Counted from the stretch's first letter, positions 11,489 through 22,376 are shown. The stretch is 64,000 nt of DNA from Campanula takesimana (GCA_026119855.1 JAOWBW010000383.1:1240001-1304000), one strand, 5' to 3'. Notes: generated from the sequence alone by a model not told the origin. Program-made: numbers and translations.

Positions 11489-11883
11489 AAAAATAAAAAA
11501 TGATTTTTTTAGTGCAAGTGAGAGTGTATTTTTTAGTGTCAGTTCTAGTGTTTTTGATAGTCAGTTGTAGTGTTTTTTATAGCCAGAGAACATTTTGAAA
11601 GAACCTTTAAAGCTGAAAAGAACCTTTGAGACTGACAGCCAGAACCTTTGAATTGGATAGCCAGAACCTTTGAAAGTGATATCCAGATGGATTTTTTAAG
11701 GGAAATTTGAAGAGAAACATAAGTCATCAAGCTTTGCCCCCTGATTCCGTGTTTAAAATTGCCAAAAGACGTCGTTTGGACCTTCAAATTGTCATTTGAA
11801 GTTTTTTTCCAACAAATCTCGCCGTTTTTGCTAAACACGTTTTTCCTAATCACTTGATAAAACGCGTTTTACGAGAGACCAAC
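10905..11883. repeat. Degenerate inverted-repeat element with internal ~100-bp repeats
   Basis: The left side ggtaaaacgccttttac...aggaaaaacgtgttt resembles the inverse of the right side (aaacacgtttttcct...aaaacgcgttttacg), suggesting terminal inverted repeats of about 45 bases. Inside, 11041-11400 holds four or five diverged copies of a unit containing ttctggatatcaacatcaaa and gtcatggccaacaaa. Later come repeats of agaaataatagaggttctg. No transposase was seen. It could be a non-autonomous Mutator-type element, but no target duplication could be fixed. Confidence 0.45.
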
Positions 11884-12062
11884 CCTTATAATAATTAAGG
11901 ATTGTGATTTTTTTGTAATAATTAAATTAGACCGGGATAATAGGAAGTAGATTGTTGTGATGGCACAAATTCTGCTAGAAGATATTGCCCGTCTTACTTA
12001 CGTTTTCTTGCCAATCTTCTCCAAAATAAAATGACTTTTTAACTTGTGAAGCAAGTCTCACC

Positions 12063-12104
12063 AATCTCACCAAACATATGGAGGTTGGCCATGTAAAAGA
12101 GTGA
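12063..12104 (+). pseudogene. 3' remnant of a second MLP gene
   Basis: Read in frame, these 42 bases give NLTKHMEVGHVKE and a stop, closely matching NITKDIEARHVKE and stop at the end of the MLP gene at 932-973. DNA identity extends through catgtaaaagagtga. Nothing clearly MLP-like precedes it. The Copia-2 LTR begins six bases after the stop, with the target duplication caaat between. It is most likely the tail of a tandem MLP paralogue that has decayed or been deleted. Confidence 0.65.
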
Positions 12105-12110
12105 ACAAAT

Positions 12111-13225
12111 TGTTGTTTGGTAGCACTCTAAAATAAGTTTTCTTGAAAATGAAAAAAATAAATTTCAACAAATTTATTTGAACCGAAAAGATAAAACTTG
12201 TAAAGTCGAGTCCAGTATCAATACTGTCTCCGTAAGACAAATTTGCCCCGTACAAGTGCTCACGGTTGGCAAAATGTCCCTAAGATAAAACGTCTTTCGA
12301 ATTAATATTAGAAGCACTTCAAAATATTAATTCCGACGAACTACTTTAATGCTTGAGAATTTCCAGACTTGAAAGAGAAAAAGAATGCAACAATATGCTT
12401 AGAGAGAAGAGAGAATGGATTGTAGGATGAAGGGATGATTTTGCAAATGAGGGGGAGGGCTTTATATAATAGGTGAAGTGGCAAGGAGCCTTTTGGGAAT
12501 AAACACAATTGGTGGCTGGTGGATTCCTGGCCGTCAGATCAGATTCGCAAGGAAGGCTGAGATTGACTGGGCCAGCCCAGCCAGTCCGACCCGCCCGCTC
12601 GGAGGGACGCGGGTCGACCCGGCGGTTACACCCGAACCGACGCGTTCCTTGCCGCTCCAATCCGCCCAGAAGCTTCTCGGCTGGGCTGCTCCAGACTGGC
12701 CCAATTCGCTCTAAGCCCAAGTCAACCGAGCCCACCTTTGTCAAAAATTTAAGCTCCACAGCTCCCTGCGAAGTGCAAAGTGCGCCCTAAACCACCCATT
12801 TCGCCCTTCGCGCCGCTTCGCGGGTCATGTGTCAATTTGGAGCTAGTCCAAAATTGGCACACTTGGTCCACTAGATGCATGGATGGCCCAATAGCCCACT
12901 TGGTTGGCCCAAAGAGGATACAACTTGATGACTCCTACTTAGATGTCCACATTAATATGTTGGCTTGAATTCCCCTTTCTTAGCAATGTGGGATGTAACT
13001 CCCCTTTGCTTATTTACTCTTCAACTTATTATCTTAAATTGCTAACTTTAGGCATTAATTTCTCATTCACCCGAAATTAGTTTTGAGAAAGTAAATATAC
13101 CACATTAATATACTCCGAACATAGATTAATAATTTGTAACTTAAATTCATTTTCCATAAAATGAATACTCTTGGAATTTTGGTCAAAGTTAGGTCAAACC
13201 TAACTTTCTATACCAATTTCCAACA
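12111..13225 (-). repeat. Copia-2 3' LTR
   Basis: Starts tgttg and ends caaca on the plus strand (1115 bp), next to a copia-type polypurine tract, so it is the 3' LTR of a minus-strand element. The other LTR is not in the window. A minus-strand TATATAAA (12461-12468) followed by a pyrimidine-rich stretch is the likely promoter. The GC-rich stretch 12540-12740 is U3 and its ORFs are spurious. The 12111 boundary is inferred from the TGTTG/CAACA symmetry. Confidence 0.7.
12461..12468 (-). promoter_or_regulatory. TATA box of the Copia-2 LTR
   Basis: Minus strand TATATAAAGCCC lies between the GC-rich U3 and a CT-rich region. Transcription would run left towards 12111. Confidence 0.55.
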
Positions 13226-13480
13226 ATCCCCCACATGAATGACAATTAATGCATGTATGCAGATTCGTCTGGATTTTCTCGTGAACCATTATCGCATCTG
13301 GATAGGTAGCTTGTGGCCTTGAACCTCCCGTAGTAAAATACTATCGGATTTACTAGCCATTTGGTAGCGCGATGCCTTGAACTGATGACTGTATAGTGTA
13401 AACCAAGATAATAGTACTCACACAATAACAGCTCGAACATTGTTTCGCTCTCACGTTTTTTTCCATTTCGGCCTTAGACC
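13226..13480 (-). mobile_element. Copia-2 3' untranslated segment with polypurine tract
   Basis: Minus strand TTCATGTGGGGGAT (13226-13239) abuts the LTR as a polypurine tract. The rest continues, after removal of Gypsy-1, into 26121 and on to the Copia-2 RNase H coding. The Gypsy-1 target site is agacc (13476-13480) on this side. Confidence 0.7.
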
Positions 13481-14410
13481 TGTAGATACCCCGGGAGGAG
13501 CCCCACGACTTAGCTAGAGCGCGCGGAATGGATCCTTAGGATGTCTAACTTGGTTTTAGTTTGTGTTAGAGTCGCCACCTACGAAAACCATAGATTCTTG
13601 TTATGGGGTTCGGGGGTTAGGTTACGAGATGGGAAGTACTTAAACACCCATCTCACCCAACTAATGTTGGTCTTGCTTGTTCATAGTCTACATAAAAGAG
13701 TGTTCTTCCTATTCTTTGATAATGATAAAAGGGGGTTTAAAAGAGATGTTTTGAATGTGGGGGATAACTCCTTTACCGACTTCAATAGAATGAAGTGATC
13801 TTTGGTGTCATGTCCCAAAATGGTTTGGGTGATTGCACGTTTGATAAGATAAAATAAGAAGAGAAGAGATGAAGTAGAGAGAAGGGATGAAAGAGTAGTG
13901 TTTACCTAAACTTCAAATGACTTCAAGTACTTCTTAGGGAATTTCCTTGGAAATGCCTTGAATGGTTTGTGTATATTTTTCTTATGTTGAAAAAGTGGTC
14001 CCCTTGTAATGGTGGAGAAGAGGGGTTTATATAGGTGTAAAACATATTTTTTTGGTGCCAAAACGAAGTCACAAAGAAATCTTTCCTGGGCAAAATCATG
14101 TAAAATGAGCAAGGGAGGGATTCTTGGAGAAAATCTGTAACTGACGCCCTGATGCGCTCGCCTCCTGCCTTGATGGCGGGATGCGCGCGCTTCTGGCCCC
14201 TAAGGGCGAAAGTACGCGACTTTGAAATGGTTGTTTTGACATAATGGACTAGAAAGTCAGCACTGTTATTCAGTTTAGTCCCTAGACTTAACAGAGTCAG
14301 TCAGGAACTTAACAAATGTAACAGAAACTAACGAGAAATACATAAAATAGGAATAAACAAAAAAATCAAATGTGCAATCGGGGTGAGCGGTCCAAGGTGG
14401 GGTGTCTACA
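13481..14410 (-). repeat. Gypsy-1 3' LTR
   Basis: 930 bp. Compared with 25136-26115 it lacks about 50 bases just after gtcgccacct. Minus strand TATATAAA at 14026-14033 is the probable TATA box. It contains a GC-rich pair of gatgcg(c)-type motifs at 14148-14210. Confidence 0.9.
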
Positions 14411-14423
14411 AAGCCCCTCGGCG
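14411..14423 (-). promoter_or_regulatory. Gypsy-1 polypurine tract region
   Basis: Minus strand GCCGAGGGGCTT directly precedes the LTR start TGTAGAC. The same gag(g)ggct string precedes the 3' LTRs of Gypsy-2 and Gypsy-3. Confidence 0.65.
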
Positions 14424-14589
14424 GCGTGGATAGCAAAGTAAAACGCGCCGACGAAAGAAAGACATCCGTCTAGGACATCACCGAGAAGAAAAAAAAAAGA
14501 CTCGATGAAAGTAGGAATTTGAAATTGCGAGAGATAGAGGTGCGCTCCCTGTGTGAGCAAATTCTGTTGATATACGAGATGTGGTGGCA

Positions 14590-14895
14590 TGATCCGTTTG
14601 TGAATCCGTCGGTTGAATCCGTTTGTGAATCCATTTGTTGAATCTGTTTGTGAATCCGTTTGTGAATCCACTTGCTGAATCCATTTGTGAATCCATTGGA
14701 TGAGTCCGTTTGTGAACCCGCTTGACGAATCCGTTTGTGAACCCGCTTGACGAATCCGTTTGTGAATCCGCTTGATGAATCTGTTTGTGAATCCATTGGA
14801 TGAGTCCGTTTGTGAACCCGCTTGACGAACCCGTTTGTGAATCCGCTTGATGAATCCGTTTGTGAATCCATTGGATGAGTCCGTTTGTGAACCCG
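14590..14895 (-). repeat. 25-bp minisatellite in the Gypsy-1 3' UTR
   Basis: About a dozen tandem copies of a unit like tttgtgaatccgcttgatgaa with a period near 25 bases (some 24 or shorter). Because the period is not a multiple of three, all three minus-strand frames carry similar peptides, which explains the overlapping spurious ORFs (TDSSSGFTNGFVKRVHKR). Tandem arrays in 3' untranslated regions are known for Tat-lineage elements. Confidence 0.85.
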
Positions 14896-15510
14896 CTATA
14901 TTGCTTAAGAGGTGATGATCTCAGTAGCTCACTGTGGACCAAACTGTTGCTTGGAGCTGTATCTGATTTATGATGTTCGGAGATGCACTTGCTGTTGACT
15001 TTATGACTTTTGTGGGGTGCGGGCACAATTGACCGTGGACCAAAAAAATTGCTTTCCCTTTTGAGAGGAAAATGTCGAGATTGACCTTGACTGAAAAAGA
15101 GACATACCCTACTTTAGGTTTAGCGGGAGTTTCTATCTTATCTCAATTTAGACATGCCTTAGTGGCGGACCAAATTAACATGTGCCCAAAAATGTGTCTT
15201 GGAGGATGGAGGGAGTGTCTGGACTCTGTTCCTGTGTGATTTCCTTTTTTGACAAGGGCCGATTGAGGCATTTCTGAAACGGAACGCGGGCGCCCCTGCT
15301 TGTGATTGTGGGATGTGGGCGCTTCCCGTATGGGCGGCGGGAGGCGCGCGCTTCTGGGGAGCGAATTATGTGGCTTGACATTTTCTGGCCAAAAGATCCC
15401 CAACAGCTATAATATCAGCCTTTGTTCGAAACCATTCTTCCAACAGCTCTTTTCTGCCATTCTTGAATACTATTTCTTGCTTGATTTTGCTTGTAATCCA
15501 CATTTTCCAT
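14896..15510 (-). other. Gypsy-1 3' non-coding region
   Basis: Lies between the minisatellite and the antisense ORF. Holds a GC-rich segment (15283-15361) with ggatgtgggcgcttcc and gaggcgcgcgcttctgg, similar to motifs in the LTR and leader. No credible coding. Confidence 0.6.
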
Positions 15511-16906
15511 GGCTTCCAATTCTTTCATTCTTGATGCCAAGGTTGTTGGTGACTATGAGAAGGACTTGTCGACCTTCGTGTATTCTTTCAAGACTCATCC
15601 CAAGAAGGCTTTTGTCAAAGATTTTGGATTCCGAATTCTCTTCACGCTACGGACGTTGAAGCCGGATTGAGATTTGTTGAAGGCCGTTGAGCCTTTTGGG
15701 ATTGTGACAGTCACACTTTTAACTTTTTGGCAAATGAAATGGTGCCGACTGTTGATGAGTTGGGTGCCATTCTTGGCATGCCATTAGCGGGTCAGATTGC
15801 CGTCCCCAAATACCATCGAGGTGTGATCGACTCTTGGTCCGATTTGTTGAACCTCTCTGTTGGAGATGTGAGGAAGATGTTGCACGGAACTGTGGTTGAC
15901 ATAGCTGAGTTGCCGATGTTCTTCAGTTTGCATTCATAGGATACGGTGATTCAGTCCTTCAAGAGGAATGCTTTGGCAGTTTGTCTTTTCACCGAGGTTT
16001 TGTTCATTACACCTCCCGGTACTGCGGATGCGCAACTGGCTGAGATTATCTTGCAGGCAAAGGACCAACATTTCAGCATAGTCCCTCTTATAGTGGGGGA
16101 AACCCTGCATGGTCTGGATGAGTTGCATCGGACAGGTGAGATGCGTCGGGGAAGCCCCTTGCTTTTGACCATATGGCTTCGGGAGCATTTCAGGATTTAT
16201 TCTCCAAAAGGTTATTTGTCTCCTTTCGCTGTTCATAGGAGGAAACTGCTAATCCGAGACTTAACTGAGGATGGTTGAAAGAAATTCTTTGCTTCTCGGG
16301 CGTCGGTCGACATTGAGTGGTGCCCTCCCTCTTGGGGACTTCACCCTTTTGTGGAGTGGACTTTGGGTTTTAGGCATGTGGTCCTTCCCGATCTCAGGGA
16401 TTCTTCGTTCTATCAGCCGAAGTGAGTTCTGAGGCAGTTCGGCCGCCAGCAGATTGTTCCTTTCCCGAGGGGCGGGGTACTTCGTCCAGCCTCATACATG
16501 GGTTCGGTCTTTTCGAGGGAGCTTCAGTCAGCTTGGGGAGGTGACCGCCATCAGTGGGCTTCCATCCCTATTCATCGGGGTAGTATTTTCCTTCCCGAGA
16601 GTTACCTGGATTATCTATTTGGCACCCTTTACCGTGGTATCATTTGGGTTGACATGCTTCGAGCTGAGTTGCTAGGGAAGGACTTTGAGCCTAGCAGTGC
16701 TGTGAGGTACAAGGAAGCTGCTGCTGATTCGAACAATATTCTGGCTTTCCCCTTCGGCAATCATCTGGATAACTTTTATGCTCGGAGGCGCCTTGCTGCG
16801 CAGAAGGTCGTGGTCTGTCTCAGTGTTCCTAGGCCGCCAAAGAGGAATAGGATTGAGATCCGATCGGGTGGCCCTTCGAAAGCTAAGAAGAAATTAGATT
16901 TTTCCT
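15511..16906 (+). pseudogene. Antisense extra ORF of Gypsy-1 (plant mobile domain/DUF7745-like)
   Basis: Opposite to gag-pol, the plus strand encodes a broken protein. It starts MASNSFILDAKVVGDYEKDL (15511), continues in a shifted frame with FLANEMVPTVDELGAILGMP (about 15727), and then gives VPLIVGETLHGLDELHRTGE and SPLLLTIWLREHF (15946-16275). Finally QSAWGGDRHQW...NHLDNFYARRRL ends in a basic tail SKAKKKLDFS and a stop at 16906. The pattern 'PTxxELxxILGMP ... LLLxIWLxEHF' resembles the plant mobile domain/DUF7745 family often found in antisense ORFs of Tat elements. That assignment is from memory and is an inference. Frameshifts and stops lie near 15670, 15937 and 16276. Confidence 0.6.
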
Positions 16907-17076
16907 AGTACCCCAAGATTGCAATCTAATAGACCAATTGTTTAGGATTTTAATGTTTTATTGTCTTTTATGCTCAACATTATCCGTTGTAATGATCAAA
17001 ATAATTTAAGAGTTGAATAAAGAATTGCATCTTGTTTATGAAATGATTGGGTAAAGATTATTGTTTTAGACTGCAC

Positions 17077-17126
17077 CCGAAGGTTGCCTACGTTCTCCCA
17101 GTATGGAAGCTCAGGTCTCCGTAGAT
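17077..17126 (-). other. Recurring GAACTACG-type hairpin motif, Gypsy-1 copy
   Basis: Minus strand: CTACGG, GACCTGAGC, CTTCC-atact-GGGAG, ACGTAGGCAACC, then ACC-TTCG-GGT. CTTCC/GGGAG can pair, and the last part is a UUCG-tetraloop hairpin. The same order of blocks recurs in the Gypsy-2 LTR and twice or more in Gypsy-3. Confidence 0.6.
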
Positions 17127-17183
17127 CAAACAAATGAAGACTATTTTTTTATTTTTATTTTTTGTGTGTGCACCCTGTTTTTT

Positions 17184-17276
17184 GCCTAGACCGCCCTTTC
17201 GGGTTTTTAATCTAGCGGGCTTCTTTTTTGCACTTGCTCTATTTTTTGCCTAGGCCGCCCTTGCAGGTTTTCAACC
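17184..17276 (-). other. Tandem pair of conserved hairpins, Gypsy-1 copies
   Basis: Minus strand, in order: copy at 17276-17248 (AGGTTGAAAACC-TGCAA-GGGCGGCCTAGGC) and copy at 17220-17184 (CTAGATTAAAAACCC-GAAA-GGGCGGTCTAG). Outer arms CTAGA/TCTAG and inner CCC/GGG enclose a GNRA-type loop. Two matching copies in Gypsy-3 (46213-46322) have CTAGG/CCTAG instead, a compensatory change. It lies just after the pol stop. Confidence 0.65.
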
Positions 17277-17302
17277 TTTTTTTTATATATGGTCCTTATT
17301 TG

Positions 17303-18360
17303 TTAAGAGTCGAACTTATTGAGCTTGTCGAGGTTGACCTCCTTTGGCAATTGATCACCATCCAAGTCTATGAGCCGGACTGCACCGCCGCTTAGTATCT
17401 TCTTGACCACATACGGACCGATCCATCGGGGTCCCCATTTCCCAAGGGGATTCATGGCATTGGGAGGATGCTTTCTTAGGACAAATCTCCCACCTTGATG
17501 TTTCGGGGCTTCACCTTTTTGTTGAAATCCCTTGCCATTCTTTGTTGATAGGCTCTTGTGCGCTCAAATGCCCTTAGCCTCTTTTCGTCGAGTAGGGCTA
17601 GTTGTTCATACCGACTTTGCATCCAATCAACCTCGTTGACTTGTTTTTGAGCAAGACTCGTAAAGAGGGGACTTCTAGCTCGACTGGAAGTATGGCTTCA
17701 GAACCATAGACTAGTGTGTACGGAGTCTCTCCTGTTGCTGACCGGATTGATGTGCGGTAGCCCCACAATGCTAGCGGTAACTTCTCGGGCCAATCCCTTC
17801 CTGTTGAGGCCATTTTTCGTATGATGATCTCAATTGTCTTGTTTGCTGCTTCGACCGCTCCATTAGCTTGGGGACGGTACGGGGATGACTTATGCTTGGT
17901 AATTTTGTAATCCACCAAAAGTGCATCCATTTCCTTCTCGAAGTGTGAACCATTGTCGGAGATAATCTCATGAGGAATACCGTATCGGTACATGGTTGTT
18001 CTTCACGAATTCGTCCACTTTCTTGGCGTTGAGAACTCGGTAAGCTTGTGCTTCGACCCACTTTGTGAAGTAATCTACGGCCACTAGAATGAATGATTGT
18101 CCGTTGCTTCCCGTAGGATGGACTTTGCCGATGATATATATGCCCCAACTAGAGAACGGCCACGGTGTGGTCATATTGTACAATTGCGAAGGTGGAGCAT
18201 GTTGCAAATTAGCATGAAATTGGCACTTGGCGCACCTCTTGACTTTCTCTATGCAGTCTCTTTCCATGGTAGTCCAATAGTAGCCAATACGGAGTATCTT
18301 CTTGGCTAACATGATCCCATTCATGTGGGGTCCACACTCGCCTTCGTGGACTTTGTGCAT
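17303..18360 (-). pseudogene. Gypsy-1 integrase
   Basis: Read from 18360 down: an HHCC zinc-binding N-terminus (VHEGECGPHMNG, CIEKVKRCAKCQFH) and the core with WGIYIIGKV and VAVDYFTKWVEA. One frameshift near 17990 is followed by HEIISDNGSHFE and SSPYRPQANGAVEAANKT, which supply the DDE residues. The first core aspartate position reads Y (WGIYIIG instead of WGIDIIG), a catalytic loss. The C-terminal domain (PLGKWGPRWIGPYVVKKILS, LDGDQLPKEVNLDKLNKF) is in another frame and ends at the stop at 17303-17305. The product would insert element DNA; this copy is dead. Confidence 0.85.
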
Positions 18361-18555
18361 TATCTCTTAAGCTTCGGTCTCACTTGCGCACAAAAGATTG
18401 ATCCCTTCGTGATGTCTCTTGTAGACTCGGTTCCCAATTAGCACGTATCTGGCGGCCAACTTTTGTAATGCCACTTGAGTTTTCTTATTTCTGTCTTTAG
18501 GGAAAGTTCCGTTCTTGAGAAAGTTTATAATGTCTGTGTACCACGGGGGGCTTGT

Positions 18556-19658
18556 TTAGACTTTATTGATCTCAATACTCATGTAGTACGCCAGACTAGT
18601 CCTTCTTGAAATTTTGAAGGGTTTCACCATTTTTCCTTTAGGCATCTCAACCAGTGAGGCTATGGTGGCTAGTGCATCAGCAAAGCGGTTCTTGTCTCTT
18701 GGCAAATAATTGAACGTGATGTCTTGAAACTGTTCAACCAATTCCTCGAGGTGCTGGCCATACTGTTGGAGAGTCGGGTCTTGGATTCTCCATTTGCCCG
18801 ATGTCTGATTGATAAGGAGTAGGGAGTCACCGAATACTTCTAGATCAGTGACATTTCTTTCTAGGGTTGCTTCTAGCCCCGCTATACATGCCTCATATTC
18901 AGCAATGTTGTTGGTAGCTTCGAATTCAAGACGGATTGCAATTGGAGTGTTGATGTCCTTTGGATTGACAAGCAACATTCCTATCCCATAACTGTGCTTT
19001 TTGGTTGCACCATCGAAAAAGAGTTGCCACTTATTTTCTTCAGTTGTAGTGCAAATCAAGTCCTCATCGGGAAATTGTAAGTCTTCCCCCTTCACTTCGT
19101 CACACGGAAATTTAGCAAGCTGATCACTGAACACTTTCCCCCTGATGGATTTGAGTGTGACGTAAGTGATATCGTAGCCGGCATGAAGTACCACTTGGCT
19201 ATCCTTGTTGACATGAAAGGCTTCTCGAAGATGTAGCGAAGCGGGTCCACTTTTGCTACTAGCTTGATTGGAAAGGCTTTAATGTAATGTTTGAGCTTTT
19301 GAGTGACCCAAACTAGTGATGCACATGACTTCTCTAAGGCAGAATAGTTCTTTTCGCCTCCTTGAAATCGGCGACTGACAAAATAAATGGCATTCACCTT
19401 TGTGGAGTCTCGTTGCTCTTGTGCTAGCATATCCCCTAGGGCTTCATCATTCACTGTGAGGTAGAGCAAGAGAGGTTTCTCTTTGTATGGTGGAACCAGA
19501 ACTGGAGGGCATGTTAAGTAATGCTTCATTTGGTCGAAAGCTTCTTGGCAAGCATCGGTCCACTCTAGAGCCACATTCTTCTTGAGTAGCTTGAAGATTG
19601 GCTCGCACATGGAAGTGAGTTGGTGAACAAACCGAATGATGTACTGAAGTCTGCCCAT
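18556..19658 (-). pseudogene. Gypsy-1 RNase H plus second (archaeal-type) RNase H
   Basis: The segment from 19658 encodes the end of RT and the ordinary gypsy RNase H (PVLVPPYKEKPLLLYL, YFVSRRFQGGEKNYSALEKSC, HYIKAFPIKLVAKVDPLRYI). After a frame change near 19150 a second RNase H follows: LFFDGATKKHSYGIGM, EFEATNNIAEYEACIAGLEA, LEVFGDSLLLINQ and LPRDKNRFADALATIASL. Acidic residues of the active site are present (FDGA, EYEA, FGDS, DALA). Having both is the hallmark of the Tat lineage, where a later-acquired RNase H is thought to have taken over function. Confidence 0.85.
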
Positions 19659-20290
19659 GAAACCTTTGATTTCTTTCTGTGTTTTTTAGAGGAGGCATGT
19701 CAATGATTGCCTTGATTTTCGAGGGATCTGCTTCAATTCCCCTTTTAGTGACCATGTAGCCAGGAAATTTGCCTCGGATAACCCCGAAAGTGCACTTTGC
19801 GGGATTGAGCCTCATCTTTTGTTGTCAAAGCCTTTCGAAGAACTTGCGGATGTCGATCAAGTGTTGACCGTTGATCCCCTTTGAATGGATGATCATGTCG
19901 TCCACATAGACCTCAATTTCCTTGTGGAATCATGTCATGGAACAAGTCTGTCACATCCCTTTGATAAGTATCCCCAGTGTTCCTCAACCCAAATGGCATG
20001 ACTGTGTAGCAAAAGGTGCCCCACGGTGTTGTGAAAGCAGTTTTGTGTTGATCCTCCTCAGACATGAGAATCTGATTGTACCCGGCGAAACCATCCACAA
20101 ATGAGCGGACTTCGTAGGCGGCAGTCGAATCGACTAGCATGTCGATGTTGGGTAGTGGGAAATCATCCTTTGGTGAAGCTTTGTTCAAATCACGGAAATC
20201 CACACAAACACGGACCTTGCCGTTAGCCTTTCTGACTGTCACCACATTGGCTAGACATGTTGGATACTCAATGACTTTGATGAAGCCCAC
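19447..20290 (-). pseudogene. Gypsy-1 reverse transcriptase core
   Basis: Encodes VRVCVDFRDLNKASPKDDFP, VDGFAGYNQILM, KTAFTTPWGTFCY and MPFGLRNTGDTYQR. After a frameshift near 19915 the catalytic YVDDMIIHSKG can be read near 19900-19870, and then LNPAKCTFGV and GIEADPSKIKAI. RT would copy the genomic RNA. At least two frameshifts split it. Confidence 0.85.
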
Positions 20291-20478
20291 ACTGAGAAGC
20301 TTTTCTATTTCTTCTTTGACTTGTAGAGACCATTCCGGCTTGATCTTTCTGAGTTTCTATTTCATTGGCTTAGCATCGTCTTTGATCGGAATCCTGTGCT
20401 CGGCGACCTTTCTGTCTAAACCAGGTATGTCTTTGAATGACCATGCAAATACATCCACGAACTCTCTAAGCAATGCAG

Positions 20479-21689
20479 TCAGTCTGTCTTTCTCTTCCCC
20501 CTTAAAGAAGCTTCCGATCTTGGTTTCTTTCGGCTCTTCATCGATACCCAGATTAACAACATGCAGTTCTTCATCAGCCGCTGACCATTTTCACCACGAC
20601 TATGGACCTGTTGAGCTAGTTCATTTAAGTATGTTTCATTTTCGTGGTCTATTTCATCATAGTTTAAATCGTTATTAACTAGTTCATTAAATTCATTATT
20701 AGTTAATTCATCATTTATGATGTTTGCAATCTCGGGGTACTCAGAAAGATCAAATTTTTCATTAGCAAAGAAAGGGAACACACGCTCGGCTATTGCCTCC
20801 ATATCCTCTTGGGTGAGGGTATTGGAAACACTCTCGGACTCGAAAGTGAATGTTAATAAATCTTCCTTTGTCGCCTTGCGCGAAATGCAGCCCATTTTCT
20901 TGATCAGGAATTCTTTGGATACCACGGGTCCCTTTGTTGAATACCAGTTGTTGATTGGCTCGGAACTCGGCTTGATCTCGCTGATAGGCCCACTTCCCGT
21001 GTCGGTGTCGTCGGAGATGGCATTGATTTAGCACTCATCTATGATGGCAAGTTCTTCGAACATGGAGGCTAGATCAGTTGATTCTTCCCCACGGTAATCT
21101 CGATCTCTGACTCCATGGTTATTTTCTTCCCCCACCATTCTCGGGGTGACATTGGAGTTGGTTCCTCTTCACATTTCTGTATCTCACAATCGGCCAAGAC
21201 TTCGAGACCGGGCTTTCTGATGCCCTTGTTTTTGATCCATGGCTTGGGAAAGATCATGTATGGAACATCTTTCCCCATGGCAGTTAAAGTATCCATTTAA
21301 TGTCTTGCGATAAGGCCTCAAGTTGGGAATTTCATAGTGACGGCCTTCCCTGCGAGCTCGGGTCTTTTCATTCTTGACGGCTTGCTCATATTTCATGTCG
21401 TCTTCGGAAGGCTCATACCCCAATCCGAATTTTCTTGACAAAAAGGACCTCAATGGGTTGCATTCTCCCTTTTTGGTACCTCCCGAGGCCTAAAATGGGA
21501 AAGTAGTTCATATTCCTCATCATGCGGAGGACTTTGTGATTGCCGAGGGTTCATGGTCCGCTTCCCCCTTTTTTTGTCGATGGCGTTGATTGAGACGCCG
21601 GAGAGGGTGGAGTCTTCTAACCCATGCTGAACTTGGTGGACGGGTTCCCCATTTCTGTGGATAGTGACATTTTCTGCCATGACGATCAC
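20479..21689 (-). pseudogene. Gypsy-1 protease-RT linker with degenerate G-patch-like segment
   Basis: Several short minus-strand frames cover the region: QVQHGLEDSTLSGVSINA, LSRKFGLGYEPSEDDMKYEQ (position of a G-patch-like segment), KFDLSEYPEIANIINDELT and GRLMKNCMLLI. The LSEYP-(E/A)-IA-x-(I/L)IND block recurs in Gypsy-2 at about 34430, confirming homology of the linkers. No enzymatic motif is preserved. Confidence 0.6.
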
Positions 21690-21744
21690 TATTTCATCTC
21701 CGTTTCAGAACTTAACACACTGATGGAGAGTTGAAGGGACGGCA

Positions 21745-22086
21745 TTAGAACTGTGTATCCATGGTTGTCCCAAGAGCAAATTGAAAGGAGTAAATCTGAA
21801 CTTTAATGTCCACTTCCACCATACCCATAACTATGCGGGCAGTGCTGTCATAACCTCGGATTACTTGAGTAGAAGGTTGTAAATCTGAACTTTTAAGCCC
21901 CAGTATGCCCATGATTCGGCTAGGCATTAGGTTGAGTGCTGAACCACCGTCAACCAAGACTCTTAAAATAGGTCTCCCCCTTGCCCTTACTTTGAGATAG
22001 ATGGCCTCATTGTGATTGGACCCAAATGGTGGAAGGTCCATATAGGTAAAGGTGATGACATTGCCAAAATATATGTGGCCTATCAT
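21745..22086 (-). pseudogene. Gypsy-1 aspartic protease
   Basis: Contains RPILRVLVDGGSALNLMPSR with the catalytic D-G-G-S form of the retroviral-type protease. It is followed by STQVIRGYDSTARIVMGMV and a damaged flap and end. About 114 residues are in frame. Protease would cut the polyprotein. Confidence 0.8.
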
Positions 22087-22376
22087 AGCAGTAAGGTCTT
22101 CGGGTGGCGGGAGAGACTGGTGTGTTCAAGATTGCTGATGACGAGGTCTCGATGCTTCTTTGAAGATGCAATGAGGTCCCAAATAGATATGTTTGCTTGA
22201 GTCTTCTTGAGTTGTACTAATAAAGGATCTTCGGGTGTATCTCGAGCTTGCGATCTTGGAGAAGAGGTGCTTGGCGCAGAAGTAGTGGGATTGCTTGCTA
22301 TGACTCGTCCGGATCAAGTTAGCATATTGACGTTCCCGGTTTGCTTCTTCCTATTCTCTAATACTTCCCTCATTAC

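Noticed and set aside
12346..12790. ORFs of 78-137 codons on both strands in a GC-rich stretch
   Set aside because: They overlap on both strands inside the Copia-2 LTR U3, next to its TATA box, and the translations show no family pattern.
14366..15026. Ser/Thr/Gly-rich repeat protein (TDSSSGFTNGF repeats) in three minus frames
   Set aside because: A 25-bp non-triplet minisatellite yields similar peptides in all three frames, so translation is an artefact of the repeat.
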